Assembly: GCA_946403085.1 (NCBI GenBank)
Contig: CAMIYM010000006.1
Location: forward strand, 1 to 64,000
Reading direction: 5' to 3'
Length of the DNA stretch: 64,000 nt
From: an uncultured Clostridia bacterium
GTDB taxonomy: Bacteria; Bacillota; Clostridia; Saccharofermentanales; Saccharofermentanaceae
The position numbers and the translations under genes were made by a program. Below the pieces are notes generated by a model. It searched no databases and was not told where the DNA came from. It worked only from the letters and a program-made list of their open reading frames with translations. Of this stretch, positions 1 through 9,091 are shown piece after piece. How positions within the stretch are numbered: the stretch's first letter is position 1; each line of letters opens with the position of its first letter.

Positions 1-1084
<1,084 letters not shown>

Positions 1085-1095
1085 TTATTAACTGA

Positions 1096-1383
1096 TTAAT
1101 CTTCTACGATTGCAGCGATGTCATCCTGACGGACGATGATGTATTCCTCGCCTTCAAGCTTTACATTTGTGCCTGCATAATCACGGATGATGACCTTCTG
1201 GCCAACCTGAACTTCCATCTTGATCTCATTGCCATCGACAACTCCACCAGGACCTACTGCGATGATCTCTGCGATCTGAGGCTTCTGCTGAGCACCGGAG
1301 GACAAGATAATGCCGCTCTTTGTTGTCTCTTCAGCCTGAAGTTTCTTTACTACTACCTTATCTGCTAAGGGCTTAATTGTCAT
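1096..1383 (-). CDS. groES: Co-chaperonin GroES (10 kDa)
   Basis: Heptameric lid of the GroEL chamber. The 95-residue protein starts MTIKPLADKVVVKKL and contains the mobile-loop region and the conserved GPGGVVDGNE stretch. A start 15 bases upstream would also be open, but the ATG at 1381-1383 is chosen because a GGAGGT lies just before it and family members begin there. It is the first gene of groES-groEL and sits directly behind a sigma-A-type promoter and a CIRCE operator. Confidence 0.97.
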   Translation of the reverse strand: MTIKPLADKVVVKKLQAEETTKSGIILSSGAQQKPQIAEIIAVGPGGVVDGNEIKMEVQVGQKVIIRDYAGTNVKLEGEEYIIVRQDDIAAIVED

Positions 1384-1410
1384 AAAAAAGACCTCCAATA
1401 CAATGAAATT

Positions 1411-1445
1411 GTGGTTAGCACTCTATTACCTTAAGTGCTAACCAC
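1411..1445 (-). promoter_or_regulatory. CIRCE operator of groESL (HrcA binding site)
   Basis: TTAGCACTC, nine bases, then AAGTGCTAA (1415-1441). This matches the CIRCE consensus TTAGCACTC-N9-GAGTGCTAA with one change in the right arm. The arms extend outward, so GTGGTTAGCACT pairs perfectly with AGTGCTAACCAC. It lies between the promoter and the groES start codon, which is the usual place for HrcA repression of heat-shock genes. hrcA itself is not in the window. Confidence 0.95.
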
Positions 1446-1450
1446 AACAA

Positions 1451-1479
1451 AATATAGTTTAATTTCAGTTGACTGTCAA
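1451..1479 (-). promoter_or_regulatory. Sigma-A-type promoter of groESL
   Basis: On the minus strand TTGACA (1474-1479) is followed, after exactly 17 bases, by TATATT (1451-1456). Transcription would begin at the edge of the CIRCE palindrome, so bound HrcA would block initiation. Confidence 0.85.
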
Positions 1480-1506
1480 TACGAAAATCAAAAAAAGTCA
1501 AAAACG

Positions 1507-2796
1507 TCAGTGGACCAGTTTTTCAAGCGGTATATTAGTCTTGCACTTGCTTAATTCAGGTGCATGTGACGGTAATTTGACCTCTTCGAAATCGGTCTTT
1601 TTACCATAGAAATATTCCTGTACATAAGGAATGAAAGCATTCCAATTGACTCTCATGCTCCACTCTCCGTCATAAGTTCCGTAATTGTAGCAGCCTTCTA
1701 TTGGAAGCTGCATATACTGCATCTCAGCTTTCTTAAGCTTAGGAAGGAAGTCAAACGCATACTTCTCAATATCCTTCTTGGGGATATTTGTCTTGATTGC
1801 ACCAAGGACATCATCCATGGCAGCAAGCTTACGGGAGCCGGAAAGCTTCATGTACTGGGCCATAACGCTTCTTAAGACCTCGATCTGTCTTTCCATTCGT
1901 TCATAGTCGCCATTGCCTGAGTATCTGTTACGTGCGTAACCTACCGCCTGAACACCATTAAGCCAAGTATTCTTACCGGTATTCTCTATCTGTGCTGCGT
2001 TGGGATCCATCTCGCGAACGTACTGATTAGCGATATTCTTCTCCTTCTCAGTAACATCAACATAGACTCCGCCGACGGCATCTACGATCTCAGCCATATG
2101 ATTGAAATTAACATAGGCATATCCATCGATCTTGATCCTAAGATTATCCTCGACGGTTGCCTGAAGCAGAGGTGCTCCGCCATATGACATGGCTGCGTTG
2201 ATCTTATGAGGTGTTTTATAACCAGGGAAATAAGCATAGGAGTCTCTGGCAATAGACATCAGCTTGATCGTGCCTTCCTTAGTATTGATTGACATGACAA
2301 CAATACAGTCGGACCTGTCACCTTTACCTGATTTGCTGTATGTCTTGCTCCTGCTGTCTATTCCGATAAGAAGGAAGTTCTTGATAGTCTGATCTTCGAA
2401 AAGATCATTCTTAGACCTGTCCATGCTCTTATCGAGTTCAATGGTATTACCCTCTTCGTCAACGATCGTAATAACTGCATTGGCATCACTGTCTTCATAA
2501 GTTATCTTGCCAAGAAGATATTCCTTATACCAGATACCAAAGAATACAACACCCAGGATCAGTCCGAGCAAAGCAGCGCAGGCACTAAAGATCACACGGA
2601 GTTGCTTATAGTTAAGCTTTTTGCCCGTTTTTTTGGTGATGCCATACTGCATGTTGTTATTGCCCTGATGATTCGAGGGCTTATGCTTCTTCTTTTTGGC
2701 ACGCTCAAGAAGCTCGGAAGCTTCTATATACTCCGAATCACGGGATGCGGGCATATTGCTGCTCGAGCCAAAATCTTCATAATGGTTTTTAATCAT
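1507..2796 (-). CDS. LytR-CpsA-Psr (LCP) family cell-wall glycopolymer transferase
   Basis: LCP enzymes move undecaprenyl-linked glycopolymers onto peptidoglycan at the outer face of the membrane. The 429-residue protein has a basic cytoplasmic N-terminus, one membrane segment at about residues 68-90, and an extracellular LCP domain. The domain shows LLIGIDSRS, GDRSDCIVVMSINTKEG, SIARDSY and the later GYARNRYSGNGDYERMERQ region with its conserved arginines and aspartate. The start has AGGGG about nine bases upstream. It follows galE by 21 bp on the same strand, so the two are probably co-transcribed and both serve the cell envelope. The polymer transferred cannot be told from sequence. Confidence 0.9.
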   Translation of the reverse strand: MIKNHYEDFGSSSNMPASRDSEYIEASELLERAKKKKHKPSNHQGNNNMQYGITKKTGKKLNYKQLRVIFSACAALLGLILGVVFFGIWYKEYLLGKITYEDSDANAVITIVDEEGNTIELDKSMDRSKNDLFEDQTIKNFLLIGIDSRSKTYSKSGKGDRSDCIVVMSINTKEGTIKLMSIARDSYAYFPGYKTPHKINAAMSYGGAPLLQATVEDNLRIKIDGYAYVNFNHMAEIVDAVGGVYVDVTEKEKNIANQYVREMDPNAAQIENTGKNTWLNGVQAVGYARNRYSGNGDYERMERQIEVLRSVMAQYMKLSGSRKLAAMDDVLGAIKTNIPKKDIEKYAFDFLPKLKKAEMQYMQLPIEGCYNYGTYDGEWSMRVNWNAFIPYVQEYFYGKKTDFEEVKLPSHAPELSKCKTNIPLEKLVH

Positions 2797-2817
2797 GAAT
2801 TACCCCTAAAGGACGGA

Positions 2818-3840
2818 TCAGTCCTGAAGACCTTCCGGATTCATTGTCTGCCACTTCCAGCAGGAAGAACACATCTCATCGATGCCATATTCAGCTTTGA
2901 AGCCCAATACTTCTTCTGCTTTCTTGGTCGAAGCGTAACAAACAGCGATATCACCGGGTCTTCTGGGGCCGAAAACATGCTTTATCTCATGTCCGCAAGC
3001 CTTTTCAAATGCTTTGACGGCTTCCTTAACAGAAGTTCCCTTACCGGTTCCAAGATTGAAAAGACTTACTGAATCATTGGTCTTCTCAAGATAATTGATA
3101 GCCTTTACATGGCCCTTTGCAAGGTCAACGACATGGATATAGTCACGGATACATGTTCCGTCAGGCGTATTATAGTCATCGCCAAATACTGTAAGGCACT
3201 CCAATGTACCGCCTGCAACTTTTGAGATATAAGGGAAAAGATTATTAGGGATACCCTTGGGATCTTCGCCGATAAGTCCGCTCTCATGAGCTCCGACAGG
3301 ATTGAAGTATCTTAAAAGACAGATCCTCTTATCCGGTTCAGACTTGGCATAATCCCTTAAAACCTGCTCGAGCATCCACTTAGTCCAGCCATAAGGATTT
3401 GTGCATGTTCCAAGAGGGCTTTCCTCTGTGAAAGGAACATCCTCACTTGAGCCATAGACCGTAGCAGATGAACTGAATACAAGATTCTTAACGTCGAATT
3501 CAGACATAAGACGGCAGACATTGATCATGCTGCCGATGTTATTGGAATAGTAATCCAAAGGGATCTTAACCGACTCACCTACTGCCTTAAGTCCGGCGAA
3601 GTGAATGATACTGTCGATCTTATTCTCTTCGAAAACCTTGCGGAGAGCATTGATATCACAACAATCTACATTATAGAACTTGAATCTTTTGCCGGTGATC
3701 TTCTCAAGACGGTTCTGAACTTCCATCTTGCTGTTTGCGAGATTATCAGCAATTACAACATCATAATTATTCTCGTGCAGTGCGATTACTGTATGAGAAC
3801 CGATATAACCGTTACCGCCTGTAACTAATACTGTAGGCAT
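2818..3840 (-). CDS. galE: UDP-glucose 4-epimerase
   Basis: Interconverts UDP-glucose and UDP-galactose with bound NAD, feeding galactose use and surface-polymer synthesis. The 340-residue extended-SDR protein has the NAD-binding TGGNGYIGSHT at its N-terminus, the catalytic serine in SSSATVYG and the YxxxK pair in NPYGWTKWM. The ATG at 3838-3840 is preferred to an upstream in-frame start because GGAGG lies seven bases before it and MPTVLVTGG is the family N-terminus. It probably forms an operon with the LCP gene and is divergent from the two-component system. Confidence 0.95.
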   Translation of the reverse strand: MPTVLVTGGNGYIGSHTVIALHENNYDVVIADNLANSKMEVQNRLEKITGKRFKFYNVDCCDINALRKVFEENKIDSIIHFAGLKAVGESVKIPLDYYSNNIGSMINVCRLMSEFDVKNLVFSSSATVYGSSEDVPFTEESPLGTCTNPYGWTKWMLEQVLRDYAKSEPDKRICLLRYFNPVGAHESGLIGEDPKGIPNNLFPYISKVAGGTLECLTVFGDDYNTPDGTCIRDYIHVVDLAKGHVKAINYLEKTNDSVSLFNLGTGKGTSVKEAVKAFEKACGHEIKHVFGPRRPGDIAVCYASTKKAEEVLGFKAEYGIDEMCSSCWKWQTMNPEGLQD

Positions 3841-3941
3841 AATAATTCCTCCAAAAAGTATTATTTTCGGTTGATTCATTAAAGCACAAAAGGGAGCAAA
3901 ACAAAAGAAAACAGACGTAATTCCTCATATTTGCACCATTT

Positions 3942-3961
3942 TATAAATGAACCAATTTATA
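3942..3961. promoter_or_regulatory. Inverted repeat in the galE / response-regulator divergent region
   Basis: TATAAAT and ATTTATA form perfect 7-bp arms around a 6-base centre. The repeat lies about where the -35 element of a weak plus-strand promoter (-10 TAAAAT at 3969-3974) would sit. It could be an operator for the neighbouring regulator, but AT-rich palindromes arise easily by chance. Nothing else is evident in this 173-bp gap. Confidence 0.35.
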
Positions 3962-4013
3962 TTTAAGTTAAAATAGCATTGTAAAATTCCTAGCAAACAA
4001 TTGGAGATAGTTA

Positions 4014-4754
4014 ATGAACAAGCTTATTTATATCGCAGACGATGATGATAATATCAGAAACCTACTTAAGACATTCCTTGAGCGTGAAGGCTTTCACGTA
4101 ACAGGTTTTCCTAACGGAGATAAGTTATTCGAAGTATTTTCCAACTCACCTGCAGATCTCATCATTCTTGATGTTATGATGCCCGGACATGACGGATTCT
4201 TCATTCTTAAGGAGATCCGCAAGACATCCAACGTTCCGATCATCATGCTTACTGCAAAAGACAGCGATGCGGATTATATCCAGGGACTTGATATGGGCAG
4301 CGACGATTATTTCACAAAGCCCTTCTCACCTGTAAAACTCGTTACGAAGGTCAAGTCCATCCTTAAAAGGCAGGAAGAGATTACCGGCAAGACCGGTGAC
4401 AAGCCTGATAATGATGCTGTTTATGAGTTTGCCGATATCATTATCAACAGAAAGACAAAAGAAACAACAATGCAGGGAAAGATCCTCCCTCTTACACCTA
4501 ACGAATATCAGCTTCTCACCTATCTGATCTCCAACAGGGACAGGGCAGTTTCCAGAGCTGAGCTTTTGGACAAGATCTGGGGATATGAGACTCAGGTCGA
4601 GACCAGAGTTGCAGATGACACCGTCAAAAGATTAAGGAAGAAAATTAGTAAATCAGATGCTAAAATATCTACTATCTGGGGTTACGGGTTCAGACTCGTA
4701 GACAAGACAGAAGAAGATACTGAAGATGATGATGACGGAGACAATCAAGACTAA
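4014..4754 (+). CDS. OmpR/PhoB-family response regulator
   Basis: DNA-binding response regulator of 246 residues. The receiver domain (about 1-120) has the acidic pocket ADDDD near residue 10, the phospho-acceptor Asp53 in ILDVMMPG, the switch threonine in MLTAKD and the lysine in TKPFSP. A winged-helix output domain follows (about 135-230, ending STIWGYGFRLV), with an acidic tail. GGAGAT precedes the start. Its TAA overlaps the ATG of the histidine kinase by one base, so the two are a co-translated pair. The target genes are unknown, though the neighbouring galE and LCP genes suggest an envelope role. Confidence 0.95.
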   Translation: MNKLIYIADDDDNIRNLLKTFLEREGFHVTGFPNGDKLFEVFSNSPADLIILDVMMPGHDGFFILKEIRKTSNVPIIMLTAKDSDADYIQGLDMGSDDYFTKPFSPVKLVTKVKSILKRQEEITGKTGDKPDNDAVYEFADIIINRKTKETTMQGKILPLTPNEYQLLTYLISNRDRAVSRAELLDKIWGYETQVETRVADDTVKRLRKKISKSDAKISTIWGYGFRLVDKTEEDTEDDDDGDNQD

Positions 4755-6373
4755 TGACTGAAAAACCGGCTCAGGTACGGTCAAAATCAAAAAAGCCTTC
4801 ACGTAATAAATCGGCAATCAGAATACCTATTTCACTGCACTTCTATGCGGTCGAGATCGTTGTAATCATTCTGGTTGTCTTTATTATCAATATCTATATT
4901 CAGTCAATCGTTAATAATTACATTGCTGATCAATGTAACAACCGTCTCGAAGTAGCAGTCAGCTCCACTCACACCGTTGCAAACGCTTTCCAGCTGCAGC
5001 TTGATGCTTCTGACGAGAGGACCGAGGACGCCATCCGTTCTTACCTTATCAATTCAGTTGCCACTTCAGATGAGCTCTCCACCCAGGCTAACATCGCGCT
5101 TTACTATCTTAATAAAGATACCGGAAAGTTCACTGTCTTATGGCCTACCGCCTATTCCACTTCCTATATCAGGAATGCCACGAACATTATCTCCAAGGTC
5201 GTTGAAGAAGATGGCTATAAGGATCTGAACAAGACCCAGACACTTGACATGGATGGCAACATCATCTACTACAGATCAGTAGGATTTAAACCTAAGACAA
5301 CTGATGATCCTAATAATCCTAATACTCCGCCTGATACGAAGAGCACCACTGAGAATCAGATCGATCTGTCTAACTACTATCTTTGTGTTTACGTTAACTC
5401 AAGTTCATACTACTCATTCATGGCAGCCATGACACTGGCTCTTATCCAGGCTGCTTTGCTGGCTATTCTTATAGCCGGTATCTTAAGTATGCTCATGACA
5501 TATCCGATCATCTTCTCTTCACAGAAGCTTTCCCGATTTGCCAAAAGAATCGCCAAGGGTGATTTCCAGCCTGTAAGAGGACATATCGTCAGTAAAGAGC
5601 TTTCCGAACTCGGAGACGTAATGAACCAGATGGCTTATAAGCTTGAAGAAGCAGATATCGAGCAAAAGACATTCTTCCAGAATGCTTCACACGAACTCAG
5701 AACTCCTCTCATGTCGATCCAAGGTTATGCCGAAGGTCTTAAATACGGAGTTTTCGAGAGCGAGGAAGACAGAGATAACGCGATTAATGTCATCATTGAC
5801 GAGACAGGAAGGCTTTCCGGCCTTGTTGAGAATCTCCTCTCCATCTCGAAAATGGATATGAGCCGGAGCGGAAACTACGAAGTTAAGAAGCAGAATATTG
5901 ATGTCTCAAAGATCTGCGATACCATAATCGACCGTGTCAGAGGAAACTTCATTCACGAAGACAAAGCGATCATCAATAACATTCATCTCAAGAAGACATA
6001 TATCTATGCTAACGAGAATGACATGATCAGATGTCTCGAAAATATCTTCTCCAACTGCTTAAGATACTGTTCCACAGCTGTAACCTTCAAATGCAGCAGA
6101 GATGAGACCGGAACTAATGTTATTTTCGAGATATCAGACGATGGTCCCGGTATCTCACCTGAAGTTATAGATCACCTGTTTGAGCGTTTCTCCAAAGGTT
6201 CTGACGGAAAACACGGTATCGGTCTTGCTCTTGCAAAAGCCATAGCCGAAGAACATAACGGAACCGTTAAAGCTTATAACAAACCTGAAGGCGGAGCATG
6301 CTTCGACATCATCATTCCTGTTGTGATGCCACGTGACCAGCTCTCCAAGATAAATAACGACAGTACTATCTGA
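4754..6373 (+). CDS. Membrane sensor histidine kinase
   Basis: Sensor kinase of 539 residues that phosphorylates the preceding response regulator. It has a membrane segment at about 32-52, an extracellular sensor region of about 165 residues, a second membrane segment at about 220-245, a HAMP-like linker, a HisKA domain with His313 in NASHELRTP, and an ATPase domain with the N box (NCLRYC), DDGPGIS and HGIGLALAKAIAEEH. The sensed signal cannot be deduced. The last 8 bp overlap the convergent gene on the other strand. Confidence 0.95.
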   Translation: MTEKPAQVRSKSKKPSRNKSAIRIPISLHFYAVEIVVIILVVFIINIYIQSIVNNYIADQCNNRLEVAVSSTHTVANAFQLQLDASDERTEDAIRSYLINSVATSDELSTQANIALYYLNKDTGKFTVLWPTAYSTSYIRNATNIISKVVEEDGYKDLNKTQTLDMDGNIIYYRSVGFKPKTTDDPNNPNTPPDTKSTTENQIDLSNYYLCVYVNSSSYYSFMAAMTLALIQAALLAILIAGILSMLMTYPIIFSSQKLSRFAKRIAKGDFQPVRGHIVSKELSELGDVMNQMAYKLEEADIEQKTFFQNASHELRTPLMSIQGYAEGLKYGVFESEEDRDNAINVIIDETGRLSGLVENLLSISKMDMSRSGNYEVKKQNIDVSKICDTIIDRVRGNFIHEDKAIINNIHLKKTYIYANENDMIRCLENIFSNCLRYCSTAVTFKCSRDETGTNVIFEISDDGPGISPEVIDHLFERFSKGSDGKHGIGLALAKAIAEEHNGTVKAYNKPEGGACFDIIIPVVMPRDQLSKINNDSTI

Positions 6374-7397
6374 TATTGAAATAACGGTAAGCGTTAAAGA
6401 ATGCAGGTTTGCCGTTGAATATTTCAGCCGTTTCCTTTAAGAACTGACCCTTTGCAGCCTGGATATTCGTATAAGTCCTTCCTATGGACAGCAAGGAATT
6501 CAAAGCATTTCCGATCGTTACATATCTGCCTGTTCTTAAAAGAGACTGGATCCTATAAAGTAACCTTGGGTCAGTAAATTCAGGCGGAAGACAGCAATTG
6601 CTGTAACCGTTATAGATAATGTTAAGTTCGCTTGAAAGATCTACTAACTGCTTATAAAGCTCTTCACACTTAGCAGCATGTCTCTTCTTCTTAACGAAAA
6701 ACAGAGCTATCATACCGGCTCCGATAAGGAATAGAACACCTGCTACGATACCAGATACGAGTTTTGCGTCTTTAGATTTGGACGAGAACATAGTAAAGAG
6801 AGCAGATAATCCGGATATAGCAATAAGAATGCCCCATACAAAAGGTGCAACACTTGTCTGTGAGAATCTTTTGATATCGTTTCTGCATTTCTCATACTTC
6901 TGAAAAACATCAACCTTGCTCTGGAAATGGTTGATCATCTTATTTAATTCAGTGAGATTTGCCTCTGTTTCAGCTGCGTAATTCGCATTCTGATATACAA
7001 CCGGCTGTCCGCCATAAGAATATCCGGGCATGAAAGCCTGAACAGGCTGCTGATTAGTCTGCTGAGCATAAGACACGGGCTGGCCCGGCTGAACCTGTGA
7101 TACAGGTGCCGGTGCAACATATCCGGGCTGATACTGCTGATAAGCCGGCTGCATTGCGGGCTGAACAGGCTGCTGCAACTGATATGCAGGGACCTGCTGA
7201 TAAGCAGGAGCCTGAGGAACTGCCTGTACGGGCTGTGCAGGCTGAACTTGCTGTGCCTGATAAACCGGTTGTGCCTGATAAGCAGGCTGCTGTGCCGGCT
7301 GTACGGGCTGCGCCTGAGCTATCTGTTCAGGCTGCGGATCCGGAGTTGCCGGATCCGGTGTGCCTGTTATCTTCCAATCTGAATTAAAATCTGCCAT
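6366..7397 (-). CDS. Q/P/A-rich protein with two membrane segments, function unknown
   Basis: Not assigned to a family. Of its 343 residues, about 15-125 are low-complexity, with repeated Gln-Pro-Val/Ala/Tyr units such as QPVQPAQQPAYQ. A helical stretch follows, then two close hydrophobic segments (about 195-215 and 222-240, the second ending in FFVKKKRH), then a soluble C-terminal region. No signal peptide is visible, so the repeat tail is probably cytoplasmic. The gene converges on the histidine kinase with an 8-bp overlap. The IS110 element lies just upstream and may have changed how it is transcribed. Confidence 0.75.
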   Translation of the reverse strand: MADFNSDWKITGTPDPATPDPQPEQIAQAQPVQPAQQPAYQAQPVYQAQQVQPAQPVQAVPQAPAYQQVPAYQLQQPVQPAMQPAYQQYQPGYVAPAPVSQVQPGQPVSYAQQTNQQPVQAFMPGYSYGGQPVVYQNANYAAETEANLTELNKMINHFQSKVDVFQKYEKCRNDIKRFSQTSVAPFVWGILIAISGLSALFTMFSSKSKDAKLVSGIVAGVLFLIGAGMIALFFVKKKRHAAKCEELYKQLVDLSSELNIIYNGYSNCCLPPEFTDPRLLYRIQSLLRTGRYVTIGNALNSLLSIGRTYTNIQAAKGQFLKETAEIFNGKPAFFNAYRYFNIR

Positions 7398-7535
7398 TAT
7401 TCCACATCCTTTTCCATACTAAAAACAATTTTATATCTTTCGCCACAGATAATACAGTATAAAAATCAAATAAAAACCTGCTAACAAAAATCAAGAGCTA
7501 GTTTGGTAAATGGATACGTTTAAGATTTAAGCATG

Positions 7536-7567
7536 GCAAACAGACCGGTTAATTCCGGTCTGTTTGC
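7536..7567. other. 13-bp perfect hairpin in the right end of the IS110 element
   Basis: GCAAACAGACCGG and CCGGTCTGTTTGC are perfectly complementary around a 6-base loop, 17 bp beyond the transposase stop codon. The minus-strand transcript has no U-tract after it, while the plus strand has only TTTAT. It may slow transcripts leaving or entering the element, or act as an end structure. Confidence 0.7.
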
Positions 7568-7584
7568 TTTATGCGACCTTTTTG

Positions 7585-8787
7585 TTATTGGTATACAGCC
7601 GTCACTCTCGCATAGTAGATGCGCAAGAACTTGTTCAGACCGGCTATCTTTGCCTGTTTTTTGCTTTTTCCCTCGTTCTCTTTCTTAACTATATATTCGT
7701 AAACGGCACTATCTTTAGGTGCTTTGTGGGATTTAAGCACCCTCATTACTTCATATCCTACTTTTCTTAATGTGGAAGAACCTTTCTTGGTAATCTGGCG
7801 TTTGGCACCTACAAATTGCCCTGATTCATGGGGCGGTGGGTCTATTCCGGCATAGGCTATTAATGCTTTGGCACTGTGCATTCTCCTGACATCACCAATC
7901 TCTGCTATCAATTTGGGGGCAAGTGTATCTCCTACGCCACCCATAGACCTTACCGTTGAATATTCTGGCAGGCTCTTCGCAAGTTCCTTCATTCGCGATA
8001 AGATAGTGTGCAGAGAACCATCAATGGTTCTTAATGTGTTTATCGCTTCCAGTACTAGCATTTTGGTCGATGGGAGGCTGGACGGTAATGTGGGAATGCC
8101 ATTAGATGCTAATTCGTAGACTTGCACTGCCTTGGAATTGCTCTGATGGTATTCTTTTTCTTTTGCCCAATCGTTATATGCTTTAACAAATTCTTCGCAA
8201 CTCATTGAAGTAATCAGATCGTAGTGCCAAAACTTTTCTACAAAATCGCTCAACTTGTCTCTGTTGTTAGATTCTGTCCAACTGTTGAACAAGCCCTTAA
8301 TACCAGGCATAACGTAATCCAATACGTGTGTAAGCTCTTGCAATGCCTGAATATGCATCTCCATGTAGTGACGATATCGTCTGCCTAACAACTTCAATTC
8401 CGTATATGTGGATTCTGAAGCCTCGTACCTCTTAAGTTTGAACCACTTCTCTATTCCATAGTTGGCAATGGTAATAGAATCCATCTTGTCTGTTTTAACG
8501 TTTCTAAAGTTGTTGTTCCTGGCATATTTCTTCATTACACAAGGATTTATAACGGAAACAAAATAACCTTTCTCGTCGAGAAAGGTCAGTACCGGAAGGT
8601 TATAGATACCTGTAGCTTCCATTACGATCTTTACTTCGCCGTCCAATCTCCGTAAAAGTTCGTCTAGTGATTCCAGTGATTTCTTGTTGTGTTGCAGCTC
8701 GAACGGCTTACAAACTACTTCTCCGTAGGGTTTGAGAATGCAAACAGTGCTCTTTTCTTTGGATACATCAATTCCCACGCTGATCAT
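7585..8787 (-). CDS. IS110-family transposase (bridge-RNA-guided recombinase type)
   Basis: DEDD-type recombinase of 400 residues. The N-terminal RuvC-like domain has Asp7 (VGIDVSKEK), Glu57 (VMEATGIY), Asp100 and Asp103 (KTDKMDS). A helical linker follows, then the C-terminal Tnp domain with the likely nucleophile Ser322 in PPHESGQ and the conserved QITKKGSSTLRK. The spacing of all five residues agrees with IS110 enzymes. The ATG at 8785-8787 is chosen because GGAGG lies seven bases upstream and the family begins here; an upstream in-frame start lies inside the leader RNA. The gene is intact, so the element may be active. Confidence 0.95.
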   Translation of the reverse strand: MISVGIDVSKEKSTVCILKPYGEVVCKPFELQHNKKSLESLDELLRRLDGEVKIVMEATGIYNLPVLTFLDEKGYFVSVINPCVMKKYARNNNFRNVKTDKMDSITIANYGIEKWFKLKRYEASESTYTELKLLGRRYRHYMEMHIQALQELTHVLDYVMPGIKGLFNSWTESNNRDKLSDFVEKFWHYDLITSMSCEEFVKAYNDWAKEKEYHQSNSKAVQVYELASNGIPTLPSSLPSTKMLVLEAINTLRTIDGSLHTILSRMKELAKSLPEYSTVRSMGGVGDTLAPKLIAEIGDVRRMHSAKALIAYAGIDPPPHESGQFVGAKRQITKKGSSTLRKVGYEVMRVLKSHKAPKDSAVYEYIVKKENEGKSKKQAKIAGLNKFLRIYYARVTAVYQ

Positions 8788-8837
8788 GTGATACCTCCTA
8801 AATCTGAATTTAGTAATTGTTCCAAGCCGCACTTATT

Positions 8838-9030
8838 ACCATTCAGTTTAGTTGGTTACGCGGGAGCTGATCCCTACCTGCTTAATCGAATGCTTATAAT
8901 AAGGGGATTGGCTGACAGTTTAATTTTGCGGATGCTTGATCCAAAGAGGCTGACGTCAGGCCAATTACTCCCCGTATTATAAGAAAAAGTGCAACTGTCT
9001 GAGTTAATTACTCTCTAACAATTACACTTT
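8838..9030 (-). ncRNA. Predicted bridge (seek) RNA of the IS110 element
   Basis: Hand-folded on the minus strand. (1) A 5' stem-loop pairs 9018-9029 with 8987-8998, including G-U pairs. (2) The first unit has a long stem pairing 8975-8983 with 8893-8901, 8970-8973 with 8903-8906, 8960-8965 with 8907-8912 and 8955-8958 with 8913-8916. It then has an internal loop with strands GTCAGCCTCTTT and GCAAAATTAAACT, capped by a GGAT/ATCC hairpin. (3) The second unit has a CATTC/GAATG stem (8888-8892 with 8840-8844) and a loop with strands GATTAAGCAGGTA and GCGTAACCAACTAAACT, capped by GGGA/TCCC. This is the target-loop then donor-loop plan known for IS110. The exact RNA ends are not determined. Confidence 0.8.
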
Positions 9031-9037
9031 CTATGGT

Positions 9038-9069
9038 ACTAAAAGGCTGTCTTAGATAAGACAGCCTTT
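9038..9069 (-). terminator. Intrinsic terminator of the trpB gene, interrupted by the IS
   Basis: AAAGGCTGTCTTA and TAAGACAGCCTTT (9042-9069) form a 13-bp stem, 22 bp after the trpB stop codon. On the minus strand it is followed by TTTTAGTACC. All but the first T's of this tail appear to belong to the IS left end. Beyond the IS right end the host sequence reads TTTTTATTTGATTTTT, which would be the original U-tract. Confidence 0.85.
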
Positions 9070-9091
9070 AAGTATTTGTATGAATTGATTA

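Larger units (their letters stand above)
7477..9042 (-). mobile_element. Complete IS110-family insertion sequence, about 1566 bp
   Basis: Contains one transposase gene (minus) with a structured leader upstream of it. Ends were placed by matching the leader's internal-loop strands to the flanks. The left end begins TTAGTACC at 9042 and the right end finishes TTAGCAGG at 7477, each bordered by a TT (9043-9044 and 7475-7476) as the likely core dinucleotide. No terminal inverted repeats or longer target duplication are seen, as expected for IS110. Removing the element joins the trpB terminator stem to a T-rich tract, a plausible empty site. The ends could be off by one or two bases. Confidence 0.8.

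Noticed and set aside
2602..3072. A 156-codon plus-strand frame over the LCP-galE junction
   Set aside because: It is antisense to two conserved genes and lacks a ribosome-binding site.
7101..7390. DNA tandem repeat in the Q/P-rich gene as a separate element
   Set aside because: The repetition follows the protein's low-complexity codons and is irregular at the base level.
8689..8982. A 97-codon plus-strand frame across the IS leader
   Set aside because: It runs through the predicted guide RNA and the 5' end of the transposase, with no ribosome-binding site or recognisable product.
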